Of a stretch of DNA of 64,000 bases, positions 16,682 through 23,818 are shown one piece after another. This DNA comes from Pseudomonas nitroreducens. GTDB taxonomy: Bacteria; Pseudomonadota; Gammaproteobacteria; Pseudomonadales; Pseudomonadaceae. The stretch covers positions 1 to 64,000 of the forward strand of contig NZ_JALJXP010000019.1 of the NCBI RefSeq assembly GCF_024170165.1, given 5' to 3'. The first letter of the stretch is position 1. The number at the start of each line of letters is the position of its first letter. The position numbers were made by a program, and so were the translations under genes. The notes beneath the pieces are model-generated. The model was not told the DNA's origin and did not search any database. It saw only the letters and a program-made list of their open reading frames with translations.

Positions 16682-17808
16682 GCGCCGGCGGCTTCTGGCG
16701 GCGCCTCGCCTCGCTGACCCGCAAGGAAGTGCGGCAGCTGGTGCGCGACCGCAGCAACCTGCTGATCGGCATCGGCCTGCCCATCGCGCTGATCCTGATC
16801 TTCGGCTACGGCCTGTCGCTGGACGTCAAGCGCGCCATCGTCGCCATCGTCCTCGACGATCCGTCTCCGGTAGCCCGTGACGTGGCGGCCGGGATCAGCC
16901 GCACCGAATACCTGGAACCACACCTGGTGCGCTCCTTTGCCGAAGGCGAGAGACTGATGCGCGCCCGCGAGGTGGATGCCGTAGTGCAATTCCCTTCCGA
17001 TTTCACCCGCAACCTCAACGACGGCCACGCGCAGATCCAGGTGCTGGTGCAGGGTTCCGACGCCACCCGCGCCGCCAGCGTCTCCACCTATGTCAGCAGC
17101 GCCCTGGCCGGTTACGCCGAGAAGCAGGCCGACCGCAGTGCCGGCAGCACTGCCCAAGGAGGTGCCGTCACCATCGTCCAGCGCATGTGGTTCAACGCCG
17201 CCAACACCAGCACCTGGTACCTGGTGCCGGGGCTGATCGTGCTGATCATGACCCTGGTCGGCGCCTTCCTCACCGCCCTGGTGATGGCCCGCGAGTGGGA
17301 GCGCGGCACGCTGGAGGCGCTGTTCGTCACGCCGGTGCGGCCGGTGGAAATCCTCCTGGCGAAGATCATCCCCTGCTTCGGCATCGGCATGATCGGCCTC
17401 GCCCTGTGCCTGCTCGCCGCGCGCTTCCTGTTCCACGTGCCGATCTACGGCTCGTTCCTCGTGCTGGTGATCGCCTCCATGCTCTACATGCTGGTGGCGC
17501 TGGGCATCGGCCTGCTGATCTCGGCGGTGACCAAGAACCAGTTCCTCGCCAGCCAGATCGCCCTGCTCGCCAGCTTCCTGCCGGCGATGATGCTCTCGGG
17601 CTTCATCTTCGACCTGCGCAACGTGCCCACCGCGATCCGCGTGATCGGCAACCTGCTGCCGGCGACCTACTTCATGGAACTGGTGAAATCCCTGTTCCTG
17701 GCCGGCGACTTCTGGCCGATGATCTTCAAGAACTGCGCCATGCTCGCCGCCTACGCCGTCGCCCTGCTGGGCCTGGCGCGGCTGGTGACGCGCAAGCGGC
17801 TGGACTGA
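16678..17808 (+). CDS. ABC-2 type permease (YbhS-like)
   Basis: A 376-residue ABC-2 permease: one N-terminal helix (about 25-45), a large periplasmic domain (about 50-175) and five C-terminal helices. The family motif around LMTLVGAFLTALVMAREWERGTLE marks the coupling region. Its partner permease follows after 5 bp, so the membrane part is a heterodimer as in YbhS/YbhR. Confidence 0.9.
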   Translation: MSAGGFWRRLASLTRKEVRQLVRDRSNLLIGIGLPIALILIFGYGLSLDVKRAIVAIVLDDPSPVARDVAAGISRTEYLEPHLVRSFAEGERLMRAREVDAVVQFPSDFTRNLNDGHAQIQVLVQGSDATRAASVSTYVSSALAGYAEKQADRSAGSTAQGGAVTIVQRMWFNAANTSTWYLVPGLIVLIMTLVGAFLTALVMAREWERGTLEALFVTPVRPVEILLAKIIPCFGIGMIGLALCLLAARFLFHVPIYGSFLVLVIASMLYMLVALGIGLLISAVTKNQFLASQIALLASFLPAMMLSGFIFDLRNVPTAIRVIGNLLPATYFMELVKSLFLAGDFWPMIFKNCAMLAAYAVALLGLARLVTRKRLD

Positions 17809-17813
17809 CTCCC

Positions 17814-18917
17814 ATGGAATTTCTCTGGCGCATCCTCAACCTGTGGCGCAAGGAACTGCTGGTGATCCTCAAGGACCCGGCCAACCGCATCGTGCTGGTG
17901 GCGCCGGTACTGATGCAGAGCGTGCTGTTCGGCTACGCGGTGACCTTCGACCTCAACGACGCGCCCTACGCCATCCTCGACCTGAGCCACAGCGAATCCT
18001 CCACCCAGCTCGCCTCGCGCCTGGACGGCAGCGGCATCTTCCACCGGGTGGCAACGCTGACCCGCGTGGAGGAAATCCAGACGGTGATCGACGAGCAGAA
18101 GGCGCTGCTGGTGATCCACATCCCCTCGGACTTCCAGACCCGCCTGGCGCAGGGCGACCCGGCGCCGATCCAGGTCATCCTCGACGGGCGCAACTCCAAC
18201 ACCGCCGGCTCCGCCGCCGCCGGGCTGGCGGTGGTGGTTCAGCAGTTCAACCAGGAACAGGGCCTGGCTGCGGCGCCCATCAGCGTCGTCAGCCGCTCCT
18301 GGTACAACCCCAACCTGGAAACCCGCTGGCCGTTGATCCCCGCGCTGATCGCCACCCTGAGCATGATGCAGACGCTGATGCTCACCGCGCTCTCGGTGGC
18401 CCGCGAACGCGAACAGGGCACCTTCGACCAGTTGCTGGTGACGCCCTACACGCCGCTGGAAATCATGCTCGGCAAGGCCATCCCGCCCCTGCTGATCGGC
18501 ATGCTGCAGGCCACGCTGGTCCTGCTGATGGCGCTGTTCTGGTTCCGAATACCCATGGCCGGCTCGCTGCTCAACCTCTATGGCGGGCTGACGGTATTCA
18601 CCATCGCCTGCGTCGGGCTGGGCATGTCGATCAGCGCGGTGTCGCTGAACATGCAGCAGGCGATGCTCTACACCTTCGTGCTGATCATGCCGCTGACGCT
18701 GCTCTCCGGCCTCGCCACGCCGGTGCGCAACATGCCCGAGTTCCTGCAGATGGTGACCTACGCCAACCCGCTGCGCTTCGGCATCGACCTGATCCAGCGC
18801 GTCTACCTCGAAGGCGCGACTCTGGCCGATGTCTGGCACAACCTGATTCCCATGCTGGTGGTGGCCGGCGTCACCCTGCCGCTCGCCTCGTGGCTGTTCC
18901 GCCACCGGCTTGCGTAG
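17814..18917 (+). CDS. ABC-2 type permease (YbhR-like)
   Basis: A 367-residue ABC-2 permease with the same layout as its upstream neighbour: N-terminal helix, periplasmic domain and five C-terminal helices, with SVAREREQGTFDQLLVTP as the cytoplasmic coupling motif. ATG 17814 follows the previous stop by 5 bp; an alternative start would overlap the upstream gene in a different frame and is not supported by family similarity. Together with the ATPase, adaptor and outer-membrane factor it forms one exporter. Confidence 0.9.
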   Translation: MEFLWRILNLWRKELLVILKDPANRIVLVAPVLMQSVLFGYAVTFDLNDAPYAILDLSHSESSTQLASRLDGSGIFHRVATLTRVEEIQTVIDEQKALLVIHIPSDFQTRLAQGDPAPIQVILDGRNSNTAGSAAAGLAVVVQQFNQEQGLAAAPISVVSRSWYNPNLETRWPLIPALIATLSMMQTLMLTALSVAREREQGTFDQLLVTPYTPLEIMLGKAIPPLLIGMLQATLVLLMALFWFRIPMAGSLLNLYGGLTVFTIACVGLGMSISAVSLNMQQAMLYTFVLIMPLTLLSGLATPVRNMPEFLQMVTYANPLRFGIDLIQRVYLEGATLADVWHNLIPMLVVAGVTLPLASWLFRHRLA

Positions 18918-18985
18918 TCGATCACTGGAGATGTCCCCGCGATGCAATACCCTGACCCGGAACCCCACTTCAGAAGCCGCCGCCC

Positions 18986-19294
18986 ATGAGCGAAACCAGC
19001 CAGTTCATCGTCTTCGCCGTCACCCAACTCGCCCTGCCGTTCGGGCTGGGCTACCTGTACTGCCGCCGCAAGGGCATCCCGACCGACACCTGGCGGGCCG
19101 GCGGCATCTACCTGATCGCCCTGTCGCTGGCGATGCTGTTCTTCATCGGCCTGCTCGGTCTGCCGACCCATGTGAAGAACGTCGGCATGGTCAGCAACCG
19201 CTCCATGGGCCTGACGCTGGGCCTCGTCGGCATTGCCGCAGGCCTGCTGCTGGGCTACGTCGCACGGCGTTTCGAGGGCTCGTCCGATGACTAG
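18986..19294 (+). CDS. Small inner-membrane protein in exporter operon
   Basis: A 102-residue hydrophobic protein with three predicted membrane helices (about 6-24, 40-60, 74-92) and a short acidic tail. I do not recognise a family. It lies 68 bp after the second permease and 45 bp before the outer-membrane factor, on the same strand, so it is probably co-transcribed and may be an accessory subunit of the exporter. Confidence 0.7.
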   Translation: MSETSQFIVFAVTQLALPFGLGYLYCRRKGIPTDTWRAGGIYLIALSLAMLFFIGLLGLPTHVKNVGMVSNRSMGLTLGLVGIAAGLLLGYVARRFEGSSDD

Positions 19295-19339
19295 CGCCCG
19301 GCGAATCTGAAAAGGTGCAATTCTGAAAAGGTGCCATCG

Positions 19340-20833
19340 ATGAACCGCACGTCTCGCCTCGTCTCCCTCGCCCTGCTCGGCACCGGCCTCGCCGGCTGCG
19401 CGGTCGGGCCCGACTATGAAGCGCCGCAGCCCCGGACGCCGGCCAGCTGGCAGGCCGCGCATGCCGGCGACGCGCAGCTGCATCCGGCACAGGGCAATGT
19501 GCGCCTTGGCGAAGACTGGTGGACGCTGTTCAACGACCCGGTGCTGAACAACCTGCAGCGCCGTGCCGACAAGGCCAGCCCCGATCTCAACAGCGCCGTG
19601 CTGCGCTTCGCCCAGAGCCGCATGCAGCGGCAGATGGTGGCGGCCCAGCGTGGCGTCGACGTCAACGCCTCCGGCGGCGTGACCCGCCAGCGCATGAGCG
19701 AGAACGGCGCCAACGCGCTGATGATCGAGCGTATCGCCCCCGGTGCGGACAGCAGTGAGATCAGCAAGGTGCTGGCCGAGCCCTTCACCCTCTACCAGGC
19801 CGGCTTCGACGCCTCCTGGGAGCCGGACCTGTGGGGCCGCGTGAGCCGCTCCATCGAGGCCGCCGACGCCAGCGTGGCGGCGCAGCAGGCGATGTTCGAG
19901 GAAACCCGCCTGGGCGTTTCGGCGGAACTGGCCCGCGCCTACTTCGAGCTGCGCGGCGTGCAGCAGCAGATCGCCGTGGCCAACCAGGACATCAGCGCCA
20001 CCGAGCAATCCCTGCAGCTGATCCAGGTACGCGCCGACGGCGGACTGGTGGACGACTTCGACGTCGAACGCCAGCGCGGCCAGCTCGCCGACCTGCGCTC
20101 CAGCCTGCCGCAGTTGCTCGCCAGCGAGAGCGCGGCGATCAACCAGATCGGCGTACTGATCGGCGCCGAGCCGGGCAGCCTGCGCGACGACCTTGAACCC
20201 GTTGCTCAAAGCGCCCCGCAAACGCCGGACCTCAGTCTCGGCCTTCCTTCGGAAGTGGCCCGTCGCCGCCCGGATATCCGCGCCGCCGAGGCCCAGCTGC
20301 ACGCTGCCACCGCCAACATCGGCGTGGCAGTGGCCGACCTCTACCCGTCCATCCGCCTGGGCGCCAAGTTCGGCTACGAGTCGGCGGACGACGGCAAGTT
20401 CAGCGACTGGGGCAGCCGCACCTGGAGCGTCGGCCCGAGCCTGTCGCTGCCGATCTTCGACAACGGCCGGCGGCGCTCGCAGATCAACCTGCGCAAGCTG
20501 GAACAGCAGGAAGCCGCGGTGTCCTACCAGCAGACCGTGCTCAAGGCCTGGCAGGAAGTGGACGACGCCCTCAGCCACTACGGCGCCGAACGCCAGCGCA
20601 ACCAGCGCCTGCAGGAAAAACTGCACAGCAGCGACGTCGCCTACGGCATGGCCAGGGCGCGCTATGCCGGCGGCATGACCGACTTCCTGGTGGAGCTGGA
20701 CGCCCAGCGCGCCTACCTGCAAGCGCGCCGCGACCTGGTGGACAGCGATACCCAGCTGCGCCTGACGCTGATCGCCCTGTGCAAGGCGCTCGGCGGCGGC
20801 ACGCCGGCGCCGGAGGCCAGCGCCAGCCGTTGA
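19340..20833 (+). CDS. NodT-family outer-membrane efflux lipoprotein
   Basis: A 497-residue TolC-like outer-membrane factor. The lipoprotein signal ends in GLAGC followed by the family hallmark AVGPDYEAP, then two repeats of barrel and long coiled-coil helices. ATG 19340 is chosen over the in-frame GTG at 19331 because AAAAGG lies about 8 bp upstream and the signal peptide then starts normally (MNRTSRL). It closes the tripartite ABC exporter operon. The stop is 2 bp from the stop of the convergent DUF4157 gene. Confidence 0.92.
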   Translation: MNRTSRLVSLALLGTGLAGCAVGPDYEAPQPRTPASWQAAHAGDAQLHPAQGNVRLGEDWWTLFNDPVLNNLQRRADKASPDLNSAVLRFAQSRMQRQMVAAQRGVDVNASGGVTRQRMSENGANALMIERIAPGADSSEISKVLAEPFTLYQAGFDASWEPDLWGRVSRSIEAADASVAAQQAMFEETRLGVSAELARAYFELRGVQQQIAVANQDISATEQSLQLIQVRADGGLVDDFDVERQRGQLADLRSSLPQLLASESAAINQIGVLIGAEPGSLRDDLEPVAQSAPQTPDLSLGLPSEVARRRPDIRAAEAQLHAATANIGVAVADLYPSIRLGAKFGYESADDGKFSDWGSRTWSVGPSLSLPIFDNGRRRSQINLRKLEQQEAAVSYQQTVLKAWQEVDDALSHYGAERQRNQRLQEKLHSSDVAYGMARARYAGGMTDFLVELDAQRAYLQARRDLVDSDTQLRLTLIALCKALGGGTPAPEASASR

Positions 20834-20835
20834 GG

Positions 20836-21456
20836 TCAGTTCTGCTGCGCGGTGATCTTGCCGTCGCGCAGGTCCTTGGCGACCCGCCGCTGCATCTCGT
20901 AGGCCGGCGCCTCCACCGCGTCGAAGTCCTCGGAATAGCGCGTGGCGAAGCCTTGCACGCCCCACTCCTGGTACTGCTTCACGTGCCACAGCTCGTGGGC
21001 CCAGAGGGCGACATCCTTCTGCGCGTCTTCCTCGCGGCGGAAGACGATCACGTCCACCAGCGTAACGGCCTCGGTATCGGGGTTCTGCATGATCGCCTGG
21101 GCAGCGTTCAGCTCGTCCAGCGCGCCGGTGGAATAGCGCGCGGCCATCAGCACGTCGTCGGCAAAGTACGGCTGCAACTGGGCACGGATCTCCAGCGGGA
21201 TCGGCTCGGTGCCGCCCTGCGCCGCCTGATCGCGGGATTGCTGCAGCCACACGCCCAGCGCCTGGGCAGCCATCTTGCGGGTATCCGACAGCACCGGGCC
21301 GAGCACCGCACCCAGGTCCGGCAGGCAGGTGCAGGTGTCCAGGCAGACCTGGCGCTGCCCCGGCGGGCAGGTCGCGGCAAGGGCATCGACGGACGCGGCC
21401 AACCCGGCGAGCAGCGCCAGAGCGCGCAGGAGGCGGGTTGCAAGGAGGGATGGCAT
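20836..21456 (-). CDS. Secreted DUF4157-like protein with HExxH motif
   Basis: A 206-residue exported protein: signal peptide ending around ALAA (residue 29), a Cys cluster (CPPGQRQVCLDTCTC, residues 30-44) and a DUF4157-like segment with H154-E-L-W-H158, the zinc-protease type motif, followed by KQYQEWG. DUF4157 domains occur in bacterial toxins and secreted proteins; enzymatic activity has rarely been shown. ATG 21456 begins the signal. It is convergent with the exporter operon and appears monocistronic. Confidence 0.78.
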   Translation of the reverse strand: MPSLLATRLLRALALLAGLAASVDALAATCPPGQRQVCLDTCTCLPDLGAVLGPVLSDTRKMAAQALGVWLQQSRDQAAQGGTEPIPLEIRAQLQPYFADDVLMAARYSTGALDELNAAQAIMQNPDTEAVTLVDVIVFRREEDAQKDVALWAHELWHVKQYQEWGVQGFATRYSEDFDAVEAPAYEMQRRVAKDLRDGKITAQQN

Positions 21457-21582
21457 GAAAGGATTCCGCGACAGATTGGAGAAAGACACGATGCTCAGAC
21501 AGTGGCGCGGCGCGATCATGCCATGCCGCCAGCAAAAAAGAGCGCTGGCGCGACGTATGAAACTTCTGATAGCTTCTGAAGC

Positions 21583-21645
21583 ATGAATGCCGCCAACCGC
21601 ACCTTCCAGCCGATTATTACCACCATCGCTCCGATGGTGGGTTAG
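21583..21645 (+). CDS. Candidate 20-aa leader peptide (Ile-Ile-Thr-Thr-Ile)
   Basis: A 20-codon frame, MNAANRTFQPIITTIAPMVG, ending in TAG at 21643-21645. Codons ATT ATT ACC ACC ATC (21613-21627) overlap the 5-prime arm of a hairpin, and a terminator-like hairpin follows. The arrangement is that of thr/ilv-type attenuator leaders. The upstream ribosome site is weak (TCTGAAG). No homologue can be named, and the genes downstream are not amino-acid biosynthetic, so the call rests on architecture only. Confidence 0.5.
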   Translation: MNAANRTFQPIITTIAPMVG

Positions 21646-21688
21646 CGCATTCCGCGAACAACCAAACCCGCCTCCCGGCGGGTTTTTT
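21620..21688 (+). promoter_or_regulatory. Possible transcription attenuator upstream of SnoaL/ATPase pair
   Basis: Hairpin 1 is a perfect 9-bp stem CCACCATCG/CGATGGTGG (21620-21640). The terminator is AAACCCGCC/GGCGGGTTT followed by T (21664-21688). An alternative pairing of GGTGGGTT (21636-21643) with AACCAAACC (21660-21668) would use the 3-prime arm of hairpin 1 to open the terminator. This is the three-state layout of ribosome-mediated attenuation. The terminator by itself is convincing; the switching is inferred. Confidence 0.55.
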
Positions 21689-21727
21689 AATGCCCGCCGT
21701 CCGAGGCTCCCGATCGAGGAGACACTG

Positions 21728-22144
21728 ATGGACCAGGCACCTTCCCCTACGCTTTCCGCGGCACCGCACCCCCTGCAAGCGCTTATCCAGGCCGCCGACG
21801 AGGCGATCGGCCGCGAGGATTTCGACGCACTGCTCGGGTTCTACAGCGAAGACGCCCTGCTGGTGGTCAAGCCCGGCCTGCTGGCGCGCGGCAAGGCGCA
21901 GATCCGCCAGGCCTTCGTCGCCATCGCCGAGCACTTCGGGCACAACCTGCGGGTGCGCCAGGGGCGCCTGGAAATCCTCGAAACCGGCGACACCGCCCTG
22001 GTGGTCGCACAGACCCTGCTCGACACCAGCCACGGCAAGCTGAGCCGTCGCGCCACCTACGTGTTCCGCCGTGATGCCAACGGCGCCTGGCTTTGCGCGG
22101 TCGACAATTCCTATGGCACCGACCTGCTGGAGGCCACCCCATGA
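21728..22144 (+). CDS. SnoaL-like/DUF4440 (NTF2-fold) protein
   Basis: A 138-residue NTF2-fold protein of the SnoaL/DUF4440 type (LIQAADEAIGREDFDALLGFYSED, later VVKPGLLARGKAQIRQAF and GAWLCAVDNSYGTDL). Family members range from small enzymes to ligand-binding proteins; no catalytic residues can be assigned. GAGGAG lies 6 bp before the ATG at 21728. It overlaps the ATPase gene by ATGA, so the two products are made together, possibly under the attenuator upstream. Confidence 0.82.
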   Translation: MDQAPSPTLSAAPHPLQALIQAADEAIGREDFDALLGFYSEDALLVVKPGLLARGKAQIRQAFVAIAEHFGHNLRVRQGRLEILETGDTALVVAQTLLDTSHGKLSRRATYVFRRDANGAWLCAVDNSYGTDLLEATP

Positions 22145-22632
22145 GCACACAGACAGGCACGCTGCACCTGCTGTGCGGCAAGGCGGCGTCAGGCAAGTCC
22201 TGCCTGGCCCGCGAACTGGCCGAGGCGCCGGGCACCGTGATGCTGGCCGAGGAACAGTGGCTGGCCGAGCTGTTCCCCTGGGGCATCAGCAATCCCGATG
22301 ACTACCAGCTCTACGCCCGCCGCGTGCGCAAGGTCATGGGCCCGCACGTGGTCGGCCTGCTGCGCGCTGGCACCAGCGTGGTGCTGGACATCCCCGCCAA
22401 CACTCTGGCCGATCGCCGCTGGCTGATCGACCTGGCGCAGCAGGCCGGCGCGGCGCACTGCCTGCATTTTCTCGATATCGACCCGGCCACCTGCCGCAAC
22501 CGCCTGCTGGCGCGCCACGCCGTCGCCCCGCTGGCCGCGCCGCTGGACCCGGCCGGCTACGAGGCGCTCAATCGCTACTTCGTCGCCCCGCGCCCGGAGG
22601 AAAAACTGCAGGTGCAGCGCCATGGCGCCTGA
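22141..22632 (+). CDS. Small AAA/zeta-toxin-like P-loop kinase
   Basis: A 163-residue P-loop protein with Walker A G13-KAASGKS-20 and the layout of the ATP-binding proteins annotated as AAA-33 or zeta-like kinases (one domain, short LID, RNRLLARH arginine region near residue 122). It probably phosphorylates a small molecule or cofactor; substrate unknown. Its ATG overlaps the TGA of the SnoaL-like gene. Confidence 0.82.
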   Translation: MSTQTGTLHLLCGKAASGKSCLARELAEAPGTVMLAEEQWLAELFPWGISNPDDYQLYARRVRKVMGPHVVGLLRAGTSVVLDIPANTLADRRWLIDLAQQAGAAHCLHFLDIDPATCRNRLLARHAVAPLAAPLDPAGYEALNRYFVAPRPEEKLQVQRHGA

Positions 22633-22691
22633 GCGCGTAGAATCGCCGCCCCGAATTGCTCCCATCGCCTGAATTCAGAAAGCCCGGATAG

Positions 22692-23630
22692 ATGAACACC
22701 GAAGCCATCGCCACCCTGCGCGAGCAACTGCTCACCGCCCTCAACCCCGCCCCTGCGGAAACCCGCCGCCTGTTCCATGGCCGCGGCCGCCGCTGGCCGG
22801 GGCTGGAGCAGCTCACCGCCGACTGGCTGGAAGGCGTGCTGCTGGTGTCGCTGTTCCGCGAGCCAGCCGAGGATGAGCTGGCTGCACTGCGAGCGATGCT
22901 GCTGGAGCTGGCGCAAGGCGACATCTGGCGCGCCAGCGGCGCCCGCAGCCTGATGCTGCAGCACCGCTACACCCTGGAAAGCTCCATGGAAGTGCTCCAC
23001 GGCGAGGCCTTCGACGGCTGGCAGATCAGCGAACACGGCCTGCGCTACCAGCTGGACCTGGGCCGCAAGCAGAACAACGGCCTGTTCCTCGACATGCGCT
23101 ACGGCCGCCAGTGGGTGCAGGCCAACTCCGCAGGCCTGCGTGTGCTCAACCTGTTCGCCTACACCTGCGGCTTCTCCGTGGCGGCGATGGCCGGCGGCGC
23201 GCAGAAGGTGGTCAACCTCGACATGGCCCGCGCCGCGCTCAGCCGGGGCCGCGACAACCACCGCCTGAACGGCCACGACCTGTCCAGGGTGAGCTTCCTC
23301 GACCACGACCTGTTCAAGTCCTGGGGCAAGGTGAAGAAATCCGGCCCGTACGACCTGATCATCATCGACCCGCCGAGCTTCCAGAAAGGCAGCTTCGTCC
23401 TCGACAAGGACTACGCCCGCGTCCTGCGCCGCCTGCCGGAATTGCTGGACGGCGCCGGCACCGTACTGGCCTGCGTCAACGACCCGGGCGTGGGCGTCGA
23501 CTTCCTGCTCCAGGGCATGGCCGCCGAGGCGCCGCAGCTGCGCTTCATCGAGCGCCTGGAAAACCCGCCGGAGTTCGCCGACATCGAGGAAGACAGCGGC
23601 TTGAAGGCGCTGGTGTTCCGGTTGGATTGA
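22692..23630 (+). CDS. Class I SAM-dependent methyltransferase (RlmI/RlmK-like)
   Basis: A 312-residue protein resembling the methyltransferase half of RlmI and RlmK/L rRNA methyltransferases. SAM-binding motif I is LNLFAYTCGFSVAAMAGGA (about 149-167), an acidic loop NLDMARAAL follows, and the catalytic block is DPPSF (about 225). The N-terminal ~100 residues lack a clear PUA domain. Likely an RNA base methyltransferase; the target base is not assigned. It lies 59 bp downstream of the ATPase gene. Confidence 0.83.
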   Translation: MNTEAIATLREQLLTALNPAPAETRRLFHGRGRRWPGLEQLTADWLEGVLLVSLFREPAEDELAALRAMLLELAQGDIWRASGARSLMLQHRYTLESSMEVLHGEAFDGWQISEHGLRYQLDLGRKQNNGLFLDMRYGRQWVQANSAGLRVLNLFAYTCGFSVAAMAGGAQKVVNLDMARAALSRGRDNHRLNGHDLSRVSFLDHDLFKSWGKVKKSGPYDLIIIDPPSFQKGSFVLDKDYARVLRRLPELLDGAGTVLACVNDPGVGVDFLLQGMAAEAPQLRFIERLENPPEFADIEEDSGLKALVFRLD

Positions 23631-23660
23631 TCCACCGTTTTACCGCTGCATGACGCAAGA

Positions 23661-23810
23661 ACGGCGGATAACCGTGAACGGTTATTCGCCCTACGAACGA
23701 GTGCTCCGACTGAATCACCCGTAGGGCGCTTAACGCCTACGGCGTTATCCGCCACGTCACCGCACCAAGGCACCAATATGGCGGATAACCGTGAACGGTT
23801 ATTCGCTCTG
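23661..23810. repeat. Three copies of the GGCGGATAAC palindromic repeat
   Basis: GGCGGATAACCGTGAACGGTTAT (23663 on), a GTAGGGCGCTTAACGCC...GGCGTTATCCGCC unit (23721-23752) and a second GGCGGATAACCGTGAACGGT copy (23780 on). Each unit folds on itself. They fill the convergent gap between the methyltransferase and tle1 genes and may help end both transcripts. Confidence 0.8.
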
Positions 23811-23818
23811 CTGGGTCA

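Noticed and set aside
23661-23810. CRISPR-like short repeats
   Set aside because: Units are palindromic, irregularly spaced and lack unique spacers of constant length; no cas genes are nearby.
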